Positions 1 through 5,442 of a DNA stretch of 7,383 bases are shown piece by piece. The notes beneath the pieces were generated by a model, which ran no database searches, was not told where the DNA came from, and worked only from the letters and a program-made list of their open reading frames with translations. Where the stretch lies: contig NZ_CALIBB010000217.1 in the NCBI RefSeq assembly GCF_938045595.1, positions 1 to 7,383 on the forward strand, given 5' to 3'. How positions within the stretch are numbered: the first letter of the stretch is position 1; each line of letters opens with the position of its first letter. Source of the stretch: an uncultured Campylobacter sp. (GTDB taxonomy: Bacteria > Campylobacterota > Campylobacteria > Campylobacterales > Campylobacteraceae). A program made the translations under genes and the position numbers.

Positions 1-314
1 TTGCTCTTTTTATCTTCGGAGCTCTTACTATCACTAGCTTTGCTACCTCCATCTTTACTTCCGCCTCCTTCTCCCTGTTGAGGATCCTTAAAAGCATAAT
101 TTGCCCCTATGCTTAAAGAATTTGATTTGTCGTATCTGGTGTTGCTTAAATTTGAGAATGTTAGGGTATCTGTTTTTAATCTAAGCTTGCCGTTATCTAT
201 AAAATTTCCGCTCTCATCATAGTAGCCTGCGGCTATTAATGATCCTTTCAGATCGGTATTAGATCCTATTGAATTTAGCACTAAAACTATGAGAACAAAA
301 CTAATAAATTTCAT
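1..314 (-). CDS. FhaB/CdiA-like haemagglutinin fragment with signal-like leader (partial, 3' end outside window)
   Basis: An open frame of 104 codons starts with ATG at 314 and runs off the left edge without a stop. Residues about 3-17 are hydrophobic (MKFISFVLIVLVLNSIGS), like a signal peptide or anchor. From about residue 19 the protein reads NTDLKGSLIAAGYYDESGNF, then DNGKLRLKTDTLTFSNLSNT and SLSIGANYAF, which is the typical wording of filamentous-haemagglutinin repeats in two-partner-secreted exoproteins. Residues about 76-104 are a Gly/Ser/Lys/Asp-rich linker, probably leading to a toxin module beyond the edge. A full FhaB/CdiA has thousands of residues and a TPS domain, so this start inside the repeat region marks a displaced or orphan cassette. 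An in-frame TAG lies six codons before the ATG. The ATG overlaps the TGA of the upstream gene by 4 nt (ATGA), which suggests translational coupling. Whether the leader is a working signal or chance hydrophobic sequence is uncertain. Confidence 0.75.
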   Translation of the reverse strand, partial: MKFISFVLIVLVLNSIGSNTDLKGSLIAAGYYDESGNFIDNGKLRLKTDTLTFSNLSNTRYDKSNSLSIGANYAFKDPQQGEGGGSKDGGSKASDSKSSEDKKS

Positions 315-631
315 TCCGTAATGAACTGCCTATAAGGATCCGGTACCGTCGGATGTTTGGAAAATAGCAATGGCATATATTTGTAAATATCTACCATAAC
401 GATCTCTTGATACACATTATCTAGCCGCCAATCTATTTTGTCGTAGTGCTTGTTTTCATCATGCATATCTTCTATAAGGAGATCGCCATTTTTTATACCA
501 AAATTTATAATTAGATCGAGCTCCTCTAGCGTGTATCCCCAATCTATATGGAAAAATTTAAATACTACGGATATGATCCCGTCTCCTTCGATTGCGGAGG
601 ATAATAACTCTACAATGTGCTTCTCTCTCAT
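311..631 (-). CDS. small putative immunity protein, unknown family
   Basis: The gene encodes a 106-residue soluble acidic protein with no signal peptide or membrane segment. The first 55 residues look helical (IVELLSSAIEGDGIISVVF..., then TLEELDLIINFGIKNGDLLI), loosely like a winged-helix arrangement. The same general pattern (a helix, a GD.IS turn, then a helix ending in NGDLLI or QGYIRL) appears in the gene at 3178-3516, but full-length similarity is weak. The start ATG at 631 follows an AAGG motif and lies 13 nt after the previous stop. The stop overlaps the ATG of the FHA fragment. Position in a run of immunity-like genes directly before a toxin-type fragment suggests that it neutralises a delivered toxin. 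That role is inferred from context only. I do not recognise the family. Confidence 0.75.
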   Translation of the reverse strand: MREKHIVELLSSAIEGDGIISVVFKFFHIDWGYTLEELDLIINFGIKNGDLLIEDMHDENKHYDKIDWRLDNVYQEIVMVDIYKYMPLLFSKHPTVPDPYRQFITE

Positions 632-644
632 TGTCGCCTTTTCT

Positions 645-935
645 TCAGCATAAAAATTTGTCTTTGTCGCTCGGTATCTTAGTACTTAAAACCGACCATA
701 AATTACTATCAATGCTCATATTTTCACATAACTTTCTTACAATATCTAAATCATTAGAGGAAATTTCTAAATCATATTCATACATTTGAACCAAAAAATC
801 TTCCAATGCTATACCATATTCGCCGGCTTTGACCATCTCTTCTAAATAGACCATAAAATCATGCCGCCCTGCCTTGGCGAATTCATCTTTATAGTTACGG
901 AATAAATTTAAAAATATCAAATCATCGTATACCAT
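645..935 (-). CDS. MafI-like immunity protein
   Basis: The gene encodes a 96-residue, mostly helical cytoplasmic protein. Residues 38-59 (GEYGIALEDFLVQMYEYDLEIS), followed by LDIVRKLCENMSIDSNLWSVL, match the pattern I know from MafI-family immunity proteins: a glycine-led helix with E.GiA.E.l..QlYEyd.eis and then a helix ending in a Trp near the C-terminus. MafI proteins bind and block secreted MafB-type or CDI-type toxins and are normally encoded directly after the toxin. Here no toxin is adjacent, so this is an orphan copy within the array. ATG at 935 is preceded by AAGGA about 9 nt upstream, and an in-frame TAG two codons upstream excludes a longer form. The family call is from motif memory, not a search. 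Confidence 0.75.
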   Translation of the reverse strand: MVYDDLIFLNLFRNYKDEFAKAGRHDFMVYLEEMVKAGEYGIALEDFLVQMYEYDLEISSNDLDIVRKLCENMSIDSNLWSVLSTKIPSDKDKFLC

Positions 936-1003
936 CCGCTACTTTCCTTAAATTTATTTATCACTGCTACCTCATAATCTTCTAGCTTCGAATTTCTATT
1001 TGA
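917..1003 (-). pseudogene. possible frameshifted C-terminal tail of the 982-1461 gene
   Basis: After the TAG at 982-984, another minus frame reads NSKLEDYEVAVINKFKESS and then GWYTMI before TGA at 917-919. Adding one base in either short A run (plus-strand TTT at 993-995 or 999-1001) joins it in frame to the upstream gene. The result is a 181-residue protein overlapping the next start (935) by 19 nt. The alternative frame is only about 27 codons long, and an open run of that length can occur by chance in AT-rich DNA, so this is tentative. Confidence 0.3.
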
Positions 1004-1461
1004 ATATCAAGCAAGTCATCGTGATCTGGGTATTTGGCGGTCTCCGAGAGCGTAAATTTTATCACGTCTAGCAACTGCCTAGCCAGATCGCTGTATTTTT
1101 TCTTAAATGCATTAAAATTTAAGAAAATCAACTTTAAATCGTCTCGAACGCCTTGCTTATTTTTTAAACCGTATCGTGAGTTTTCCTCTTTTTCCTCGAT
1201 ATATTCGCTATAGCTTTCCCACTCGTCTTTATCTTTATATCGCTCCCACTCTTCCTCGCTATAGTCTTTCCATTCCTTAAATCGCAGAAACCAAAAGAAA
1301 TCCGCGAATGCATCAGGGCCGATACGTAGCGGCAAAGAAAGCTTTTCGGATAAATATGAGTATAACTTATGCTCTATTTCTTTGGGGCAATAATCATGCC
1401 ACTCATCAATATATCTTCTGTCTTTTTGCAACTCGTCAAAGTCAATCACTACTTCTATCAT
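982..1461 (-). CDS. acidic Trp/Tyr/Glu-rich putative immunity protein, unknown family
   Basis: The gene encodes 159 residues with no signal or membrane segment. A strongly charged segment around residues 61-97 is rich in Trp, Tyr, Glu, Lys and Asp (WKDYSEEEWERYKDKDEW, then YSEYIEEKEE). A helical stretch with LIFLNFNAFKKKYSDLARQLLDVIKF follows. Acidic surfaces are common among immunity proteins that cover basic nuclease toxins, which would fit here, but I do not recognise the family. ATG at 1461 follows a good GTGAGG motif with about 6 nt spacing. The 3' end may be shifted: another frame continues from about 1003 to a TGA at 917 with protein-like sequence (see separate entry). A 92-nt spacer separates it from the gene upstream. 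Confidence 0.75.
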   Translation of the reverse strand: MIEVVIDFDELQKDRRYIDEWHDYCPKEIEHKLYSYLSEKLSLPLRIGPDAFADFFWFLRFKEWKDYSEEEWERYKDKDEWESYSEYIEEKEENSRYGLKNKQGVRDDLKLIFLNFNAFKKKYSDLARQLLDVIKFTLSETAKYPDHDDLLDIQIEIRS

Positions 1462-1553
1462 TTTTCCTCACTCCAACTATGCTAACGCATATTTTCTTAA
1501 AATTCTAAAAATCAAATAAGCATAGATTAACGCAAACTCGCCTTTATTAAATT
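1462..1553 (-). other. 92-nt spacer between array genes
   Basis: This is the longest spacer in the array. It is AT-rich and ends with the GTGAGG ribosome binding site of the 982-1461 gene. A short open stretch on the minus strand (NKGEFALIYAYL, then IFRILRKYALA, TAG) has no start or ribosome binding site. I see no terminator hairpin and no convincing promoter, so read-through from the gene at 1554-2114 is likely. Confidence 0.4.
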
Positions 1554-2114
1554 TTAGTATAAATCAGACCAAAAAGGCACATACGGGCATTTTCCGACCG
1601 GCTCAAGAGGATTTTTACTAAATTCTCTCAAAAAGTAGTCATATAAATTTTTCCCATAATAAATGACGTCGGTATAGTGTATAGATAAGACCGGCGGATC
1701 CGGTAATTTAAGACACGGCATATATCTATGAGAATATATAGGTATAATCTTAGGTGCAATTTTGGCTGCTTCTAGTATAATGGCTCGCTTGCGAGATTTG
1801 TCTTCGGGCATCGGACCCCATTTTTGCGTATTCCAATAGTTCTCATTTGGAAAAATTTCATCAATAGGATCGTTTTTTAAGTACTCAAAGACGTAGTTCA
1901 TAGCCTGCTTTATCTCCTTTATATTTTCATCGCTAAAGTCTCTCCAATTATAAAATTCTACCGAAATAGGCAATGTATATGACAAAAAATCTCTTAGGCT
2001 TTTTGGAAATTTAAACTCATAAATTTGCTCTATTTTGTCTATTTCGCTCTCTTTCAAACCATCGCTCAATTCTATGCCGCTCTTTTCTAACAGCTCTTTT
2101 ATTTGCTTATACAT
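1554..2114 (-). CDS. SMI1/KNR4 (SUKH) family immunity protein
   Basis: The gene encodes a 186-residue cytoplasmic protein with clear SUKH-superfamily wording. Residues 22-45 carry the N-terminal helix pair (ESEIDKIEQIYEFKFPKSLR, then DFLS), equivalent to the typical E.eI...E...g..lP..lr.fl pattern. Residues 120-133 (APKIIPIYSHRYMP) are the hydrophobic strand with I.I..HRYmP often seen in this family. Residues 141-161 (PVLSIHYTDVIYYGKNLYDYF) are the late strand and helix. SUKH proteins are widespread immunity proteins against polymorphic toxins, often nucleases, and they act by binding the toxin in the cytoplasm. The length fits the family. ATG at 2114 has an AGGG motif about 9 nt upstream. 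No partner toxin is visible nearby, so the target is unknown. Confidence 0.85.
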   Translation of the reverse strand: MYKQIKELLEKSGIELSDGLKESEIDKIEQIYEFKFPKSLRDFLSYTLPISVEFYNWRDFSDENIKEIKQAMNYVFEYLKNDPIDEIFPNENYWNTQKWGPMPEDKSRKRAIILEAAKIAPKIIPIYSHRYMPCLKLPDPPVLSIHYTDVIYYGKNLYDYFLREFSKNPLEPVGKCPYVPFWSDLY

Positions 2115-2137
2115 ATTCTATTTTCCCTATAAGGCTT

Positions 2138-2518
2138 TTAATCGTAGTCGAGCTCATCCAAATCGTATCCGAAAATATGAATTGTTTTTAGGGCTAACTC
2201 GCGTAGTCCGCAAAAGGTGCTATTGTGGTATATAAAATCTTCATAGTCTGTCATAGAAGCCTTTTCCTCTTCTTCCCAAAATTTTGAATCGCACTCTGCA
2301 AATTTATCTAGCATTTTAACTATCGCTTTACGCTCCTCTACGCTGAAATAAATTCTGTTTGATTCCACTAGGGCTATTTTGCAAGCGTTCTCGCAGTCTC
2401 CTATTAAATCTATGCACAACAAATACTTATCCTCTGTTGGGTTGAGCATATATTTTTCTTGACATTCCAATGAGGCGAGGCAGCATAATTCTCTCAATAA
2501 TCTTTCTTTTATTGACAT
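2138..2518 (-). CDS. cysteine-rich helical putative immunity protein, unknown family
   Basis: The gene encodes 126 residues that appear all-helical, with no signal peptide or membrane segment. It has eight cysteines (residues 12, 13, 19, 35, 42, 46, 76, 103), many for a presumably cytoplasmic protein, with six in the first 46 residues. A charged middle (SVEERKAIVKMLDKFAECDS, FWEEEEK) and an acidic end (GYDLDELDYD) follow. The cysteines do not form an obvious CxxC metal site. The start ATG at 2518 is preceded by AGGATAATAAA, a good ribosome binding site that itself lies just past the true end of the frameshifted gene upstream. The spacing to the next gene is 23 nt. Immunity function is inferred from array context only. 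Confidence 0.75.
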   Translation of the reverse strand: MSIKERLLRELCCLASLECQEKYMLNPTEDKYLLCIDLIGDCENACKIALVESNRIYFSVEERKAIVKMLDKFAECDSKFWEEEEKASMTDYEDFIYHNSTFCGLRELALKTIHIFGYDLDELDYD

Positions 2519-2534
2519 TTTATTATCCTAAATT

Positions 2535-2636
2535 TTATATTCCGTACCACTTAGTTACATTTCCTTCTTCGTCGATATCGACCTCTATGTGTTTGTATTT
2601 ATTGCAGAGGTTCGGAATTAAAATTTCATCATAATA
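2535..2636 (-). pseudogene. frameshifted C-terminal coding tail of the 2618-3145 gene
   Basis: In the frame one base off from the upstream gene, the minus strand reads KYYDEILIPNLCNKYKHIE followed by VDIDEEGNVTKWYGI and TAA at 2535-2537. This looks like ordinary protein (an acidic DIDEEGN turn and an aromatic end). It has no start or ribosome site of its own: an in-frame TAA lies at 2670-2672. The ribosome binding site of the next gene follows directly, as expected for a natural gene end. Inserting one A in the A5 run fuses it to the upstream gene after its ECGK (residue 169). Confidence 0.6.
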
Positions 2637-3145
2637 TTTTTGCCGCATTCTGCGATAAATATATACATATTATGGTGGCACCACCGATTCGGCTCTTCCC
2701 AAAAGGCACTATCTGTGCGAGTATAATTTTTTAGAGGTTCGTATGGGCGGGCTACAAAATTATCTAAATTATAAAAGAAATTTTCTCTTAAAATTTTCCA
2801 TTCTTCAAATTTCTTCATATTTAAATTTATATTAGCGCTAGTTTTATATTTTATGTCGGTATCTATGAGATTATTTAGATAAAACTGCCCAAATAGCATT
2901 ATTAAAATATCTCTTACATCCTCATCGCATAAACTAAAATTATGAATTAATGTGCTAGCGATAGAGTCGGTCTCATAGATTTCGGTGCTTTTCATTAGGC
3001 TAAACGCCTCAAGCTCATAAAAATCCAGCGATCTTATCCCGCTTGCAGTTTGGAAATCTTTAAAAATCTTAAACCTAAAATCTTCCGCTTTACTAAAGAA
3101 ATAGACGTACGGACTTAAATTTAAATCAAGCGCTTTTACTCTCAT
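2618..3145 (-). CDS. putative immunity protein, C-terminus altered by a frameshift
   Basis: As it stands the frame encodes 175 residues with no signal peptide or membrane segment, and I do not recognise the family. It is rich in aromatic residues (SPYVYFFSKAEDFRFKIF near the start; SAFWEEPNRWCHHNMYIFIA near the end). The last six residues (NIMMKF) are probably an artefact: after the A5 run at 2637-2641 the reading continues naturally in another frame as KYYDEILIPNLC... to a TAA at 2535. One extra A gives a 203-residue protein, so the original gene spans 2535-3145. ATG at 3145 has only a weak ribosome site (GGACGG), 32 nt after the previous stop. This is either a real loss of the last fifth of the protein or a sequencing error. 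Confidence 0.7.
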   Translation of the reverse strand: MRVKALDLNLSPYVYFFSKAEDFRFKIFKDFQTASGIRSLDFYELEAFSLMKSTEIYETDSIASTLIHNFSLCDEDVRDILIMLFGQFYLNNLIDTDIKYKTSANINLNMKKFEEWKILRENFFYNLDNFVARPYEPLKNYTRTDSAFWEEPNRWCHHNMYIFIAECGKNIMMKF

Positions 3146-3177
3146 TTTATACCGTCCAAATTATTGTTTTTCGCATT

Positions 3178-3516
3178 TTAGCATTGTTTTGCATAATAAG
3201 CTCTTCCTTGCTGCGTTTCAGTCACGCCAAAGTATTTGCTATTTACGCCGACCGGCTCATAATTTTTATCATCCCTTAAAATATTTAAAATTTCAGATTT
3301 ATCGCGTATCTCTTTCATTTCCGTATCATAACCCCAATTTGAACTAAACAATCTTATATACCCTTGCTCGCATAAGAACAATAAAATTTCTTTCGCCACT
3401 TTAAGCGAATTGGCAACGTTAATAGAATTTAATTCCCAAACGATCTCCCATAAAGAGATATAATCGCCATCTTCAACTATTCCCGATAAAATAGTTAAAA
3501 TCGTCTTTTTATTCAT
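3178..3516 (-). CDS. small winged-helix-like putative immunity protein
   Basis: The gene encodes 112 residues. The pattern is helix (ILTILSGIVEDGDYISLWEI), helix (NVANSLKVAKEILLFLCEQG), strand (YIRLFSSNWG), then a late YFGVTETQQGRAYYAKQC end. That order resembles a winged-helix fold, and the closing VTETxxGRAYY is the kind of phrase seen at the end of winged-helix domains. Among CDI/Maf arrays such small proteins are usually immunity factors rather than regulators, though a DNA-binding role cannot be excluded. The start at 3516 overlaps the previous stop by 8 nt (ATGAATAA), with AGGAA about 12 nt upstream, so translational coupling is likely. There is a loose pattern similarity to the gene at 311-631. 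I cannot name the family. Confidence 0.75.
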   Translation of the reverse strand: MNKKTILTILSGIVEDGDYISLWEIVWELNSINVANSLKVAKEILLFLCEQGYIRLFSSNWGYDTEMKEIRDKSEILNILRDDKNYEPVGVNSKYFGVTETQQGRAYYAKQC

Positions 3517-3988
3517 TTAAAACCGCATTTCCTTTTAATGGAATTTTAACTACCGCGCCGTCTTTGCTATTTTTAGCACAAGAATCCGGCGTACAATTTT
3601 CATAGAAAAATTTGATTTTATAGAAATTTTCATCCCCCGATGCAACTGCCAACAATAAGCTTTTTATGCGACGAAATCTATCGAAAATATTTGGCTTTGT
3701 ATCTTCTTGATATTCATACGTTTTAAAACATTCGCTTTTTGCGTCTATATCTACGTCGCGCCAACTTCCGTTTAGAAATATATCATTAGAGATAGAAATA
3801 ATGCCTTGCATTATTTCTGGGTCCAACTCTTTGTTTTTATAATGCCGCAAAATCTTTTTTAAATCGGTTTCTAATTTCCAATATTCATCATCGGACCATA
3901 GATTATTATCCAAAATCATACCTATGAACGAATTTGCATCATATCTATCATCAAATGCGGTACTTCTATAAAAATTTACAACCTTCAT
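3509..3988 (-). CDS. putative immunity protein (Imm41-like), copy 1 of a tandem pair
   Basis: The gene encodes 159 residues from the start chosen here. Residues 17-36 (DANSFIGMILDNNLWSDDEY) and following WKLETDLKKIL...YKNK align with the neighbour at 3993-4379 (NSFVG...WSDCDYWELDKTLMQIL...YHNK). The later segments PNIFDRFRRIKSLL and PSIYDRFERLKVLC also match. A SFIG...W...YW.L signature is what I remember of Imm41-type immunity proteins; this name is tentative. An ATG at 4009 would add seven residues, but the ATG at 3988 gives exactly the same 18-residue lead to NSF(I/V)G as the paralogue, has AAAGGAT just upstream, and avoids a 17-nt overlap. Compared with the paralogue it has an added C-terminal tail with two Cys (CTPDSC) and a basic end. 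Confidence 0.8.
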   Translation of the reverse strand: MKVVNFYRSTAFDDRYDANSFIGMILDNNLWSDDEYWKLETDLKKILRHYKNKELDPEIMQGIISISNDIFLNGSWRDVDIDAKSECFKTYEYQEDTKPNIFDRFRRIKSLLLAVASGDENFYKIKFFYENCTPDSCAKNSKDGAVVKIPLKGNAVLNE

Positions 3989-3992
3989 TGCA

Positions 3993-4379
3993 TTAATCCT
4001 TTGGAACATACCAAAAACCGCTATTGCTAAATTTCTCTTTGAATACGATGCTGTTGCACAGAACCTTTAATCTTTCAAATCTATCATATATGCTAGGCAC
4101 CACGCCGTCGCTGTTTTTCGCGTACAGCATATTGCTTACATAAATTTCCGATTTGTCCTCCACGCCGATAACTTCATTAAATACCGCTAGTATTGCGACG
4201 AAAATTTCTCTTGGAAGCGTTTTGTTATGATAAAAGTTCAAAATCTGCATTAAAGTTTTATCCAACTCCCAATAGTCGCAATCCGACCAAGTTTTTTGAT
4301 AGATAAATTTTCCGACAAACGAATTGATGCTGAATTTGTCAGAATTCGTTGAATTTTGGTATAAAAGCTCTAAGTCCAT
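3993..4379 (-). CDS. putative immunity protein (Imm41-like), copy 2 of a tandem pair
   Basis: The gene encodes a 128-residue soluble protein, paralogous over its whole length to the gene at 3509-3988. Shared blocks are NSFVGKFIYQKTWSDCDYWE (residues about 19-38), LMQILNFYHNKTLPREI and PSIYDRFERLKVLC. It lacks the extra tail of its partner and ends in FWYVPKD. ATG at 4379 is preceded by AAGGCGG with about 7 nt spacing. Divergence between the two copies is high outside the shared motifs, so the copies probably answer different toxin variants, or one may have been acquired separately. The Imm41-type assignment rests on the SFxG...W...YW motif from memory and needs a profile search. Confidence 0.8.
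   Translation of the reverse strand: MDLELLYQNSTNSDKFSINSFVGKFIYQKTWSDCDYWELDKTLMQILNFYHNKTLPREIFVAILAVFNEVIGVEDKSEIYVSNMLYAKNSDGVVPSIYDRFERLKVLCNSIVFKEKFSNSGFWYVPKD
3996..4002 (-). promoter_or_regulatory. ribosome binding site deciding the start at 3988
   Basis: Minus-strand AAAGGAT lies 7 nt before the ATG at 3988 and inside the last codons of the previous gene. No comparable motif stands before the alternative ATG at 4009. It supports the shorter form, which also aligns residue for residue with the paralogue's N-terminus. Confidence 0.6.
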
Positions 4380-4451
4380 TAATCACCGCCTTTTTCATTT
4401 CTTTATTAATTTTAGCTATCTTTATGGCGAATTTGCGTTTATAAAAATTGA

Positions 4452-4787
4452 TTATTTTCTATTTGATAGCTCTTTAGATAGAATTTCTGAATCGGGATAC
4501 AATTTTTTCAAAAATTGTATCTCTTCTTGATCTAACTCATTTAAAACCTCTTCTGTTGGTCTTTCGCTTAAAATTTTTCCATAAACCAAACTCAATCGCT
4601 TATATGCGCGCGGGTTACCATTCTTTTCAAATTGCCTTATTATAGCAATTCTGCACTCTTTTGTTATTTCGGTATCGCCCATAAAAAGATCTTTTATATC
4701 GCAAGAGGCGCTTTGCTCTTTATATAGATAAAATATCCACGCAAATAATATTATAACGGCGGCAATAAAGTAAATCTTATTTTTCAT
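4452..4787 (-). CDS. membrane-anchored putative immunity protein, copy 1 of a tandem pair
   Basis: The gene encodes 111 residues. Residues 5-22 form one transmembrane helix (IYFIAAVIILFAWIFYLY) after a short basic N-terminus (MKNK), so the rest should face the periplasm. The outer part has CDIKDLF at Cys29, a second Cys at 45, then ECRIAIIRQFEKNGNPRAYK and LDQEEIQFLKKLY, which align with the upstream gene at 4796-5257. The GNxxAxxRLxxxY phrase recalls a single Sel1/TPR-like helix pair. There is no lipobox at Cys29. The two shared cysteines could form a disulfide. A periplasm-facing immunity protein would suit a toxin acting on the envelope or inner membrane. The start at 4787 lies 8 nt after the previous stop, with a weak ribosome site. 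It is 42 residues shorter than its paralogue. Confidence 0.75.
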   Translation of the reverse strand: MKNKIYFIAAVIILFAWIFYLYKEQSASCDIKDLFMGDTEITKECRIAIIRQFEKNGNPRAYKRLSLVYGKILSERPTEEVLNELDQEEIQFLKKLYPDSEILSKELSNRK

Positions 4788-4795
4788 GAAAGCTC

Positions 4796-5257
4796 TTATT
4801 CTTTCGGCTTTCTATCCGCGTAATATAGATGTATGACTTCATCCATGTTAATCTCTTTTTCCTTTCCGATCCGCTCGGTACACAATGTGAAATTTCCCTC
4901 CCTCAAAATGCACTTTTTTAATAAACCAACTATAAAGTCGTTATTTGTGCATAGATCTAAATTTCCAGAATGAAATTTTTTAATAAAATTTAGCTCTTCT
5001 TTGTCTAATTCTTGCTGCGCCTTTTTATCTACACAATATCTATCTAAAAAATAAGATTCATAAAAATAGAAAAGTCGCCTATGCGCCCCGCTGTTGCCAT
5101 TATTAGCCCGTCGTATCAATTTTAATCTGCATTTTTGCTCCATACGATTGTAGTTTTGCCTCAACATATCGTTAATATCACAAGGTGAAAAACTTAGCAC
5201 CGAAAGAACAATATAAATACAAAGAAATATACTAAGTATGATTAGAAAAAATTTCAT
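4796..5257 (-). CDS. membrane-anchored putative immunity protein, copy 2 of a tandem pair; first gene of the array
   Basis: The gene encodes 153 residues. Residues 3-24 are a strongly hydrophobic helix (FFLIILSIFLCIYIVLSVLS), read as an uncleaved anchor. Cys26 is preceded by FSP, which does not fit a lipobox. The exposed part shares CDIND (Cys26), KCRLKLIRR (Cys43), NNGNSGAHRRL and LDKEELNFIKKF with the paralogue downstream. It has further cysteines in RYC, DLC, KKC and TLC, consistent with disulfides in an oxidising compartment. The GNSGAHRRLFYFYE phrase is Sel1-like. ATG at 5257 has a good AAGGA site about 6 nt upstream. It follows the 2.1-kb gene-free stretch, so it is the likely first gene of the transcript. 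The function is inferred from the array and topology. Confidence 0.75.
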   Translation of the reverse strand: MKFFLIILSIFLCIYIVLSVLSFSPCDINDMLRQNYNRMEQKCRLKLIRRANNGNSGAHRRLFYFYESYFLDRYCVDKKAQQELDKEELNFIKKFHSGNLDLCTNNDFIVGLLKKCILREGNFTLCTERIGKEKEINMDEVIHLYYADRKPKE

Positions 5258-5294
5258 TTTATATCCTTACTTATTTTTGGCTTTTAGATATAAA

Positions 5295-5330
5295 CGATCA
5301 ATCATAGAATTTACGATTTAATTAGTAATA
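5295..5330 (-). promoter_or_regulatory. candidate promoter for the immunity array
   Basis: The minus strand reads TATGAT at 5301-5306, a five-of-six match to a sigma-70 -10 box, about 43 nt before the ATG at 5257. The -35 position holds only a weak TTACTA. A weak -35 is usual in Campylobacterota, where the -10 dominates, so the site is plausible, but such hexamers are common in AT-rich DNA. Confidence 0.25.
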
Positions 5331-5400
5331 AAAGTGGTGTCCTGCGTTGAATTTTTACAACCCTCAGAATTCCCCTGAACACTCGATTACAGAATATCAG

Positions 5401-5426
5401 TATATAGTCTTTTAAAAAACTATATA
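5401..5426. repeat. near-perfect AT palindrome
   Basis: TATATAGT and ACTATATA flank a C/A mismatch and a TTTTAAAA core, making a 26-nt palindrome about 145 bp before the first array gene. It could be an operator-like site or an AT-rich cruciform. It has no GC stem, so it is not a terminator. Confidence 0.5.
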
Positions 5427-5442
5427 AAAATATTTGTCGTCT

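Noticed and set aside
1519..1553. Short minus-strand stretch NKGEFALIYAYL... as a gene remnant
   Set aside because: It is only about 23 codons, has no start, and no frame join to a neighbouring gene improves either.
450..4530. Plus-strand open frames of 65-68 codons at 450, 592, 1308, 2035 and 4324
   Set aside because: They lie opposite well-supported minus-strand genes, lack ribosome sites and have no protein-like family features.
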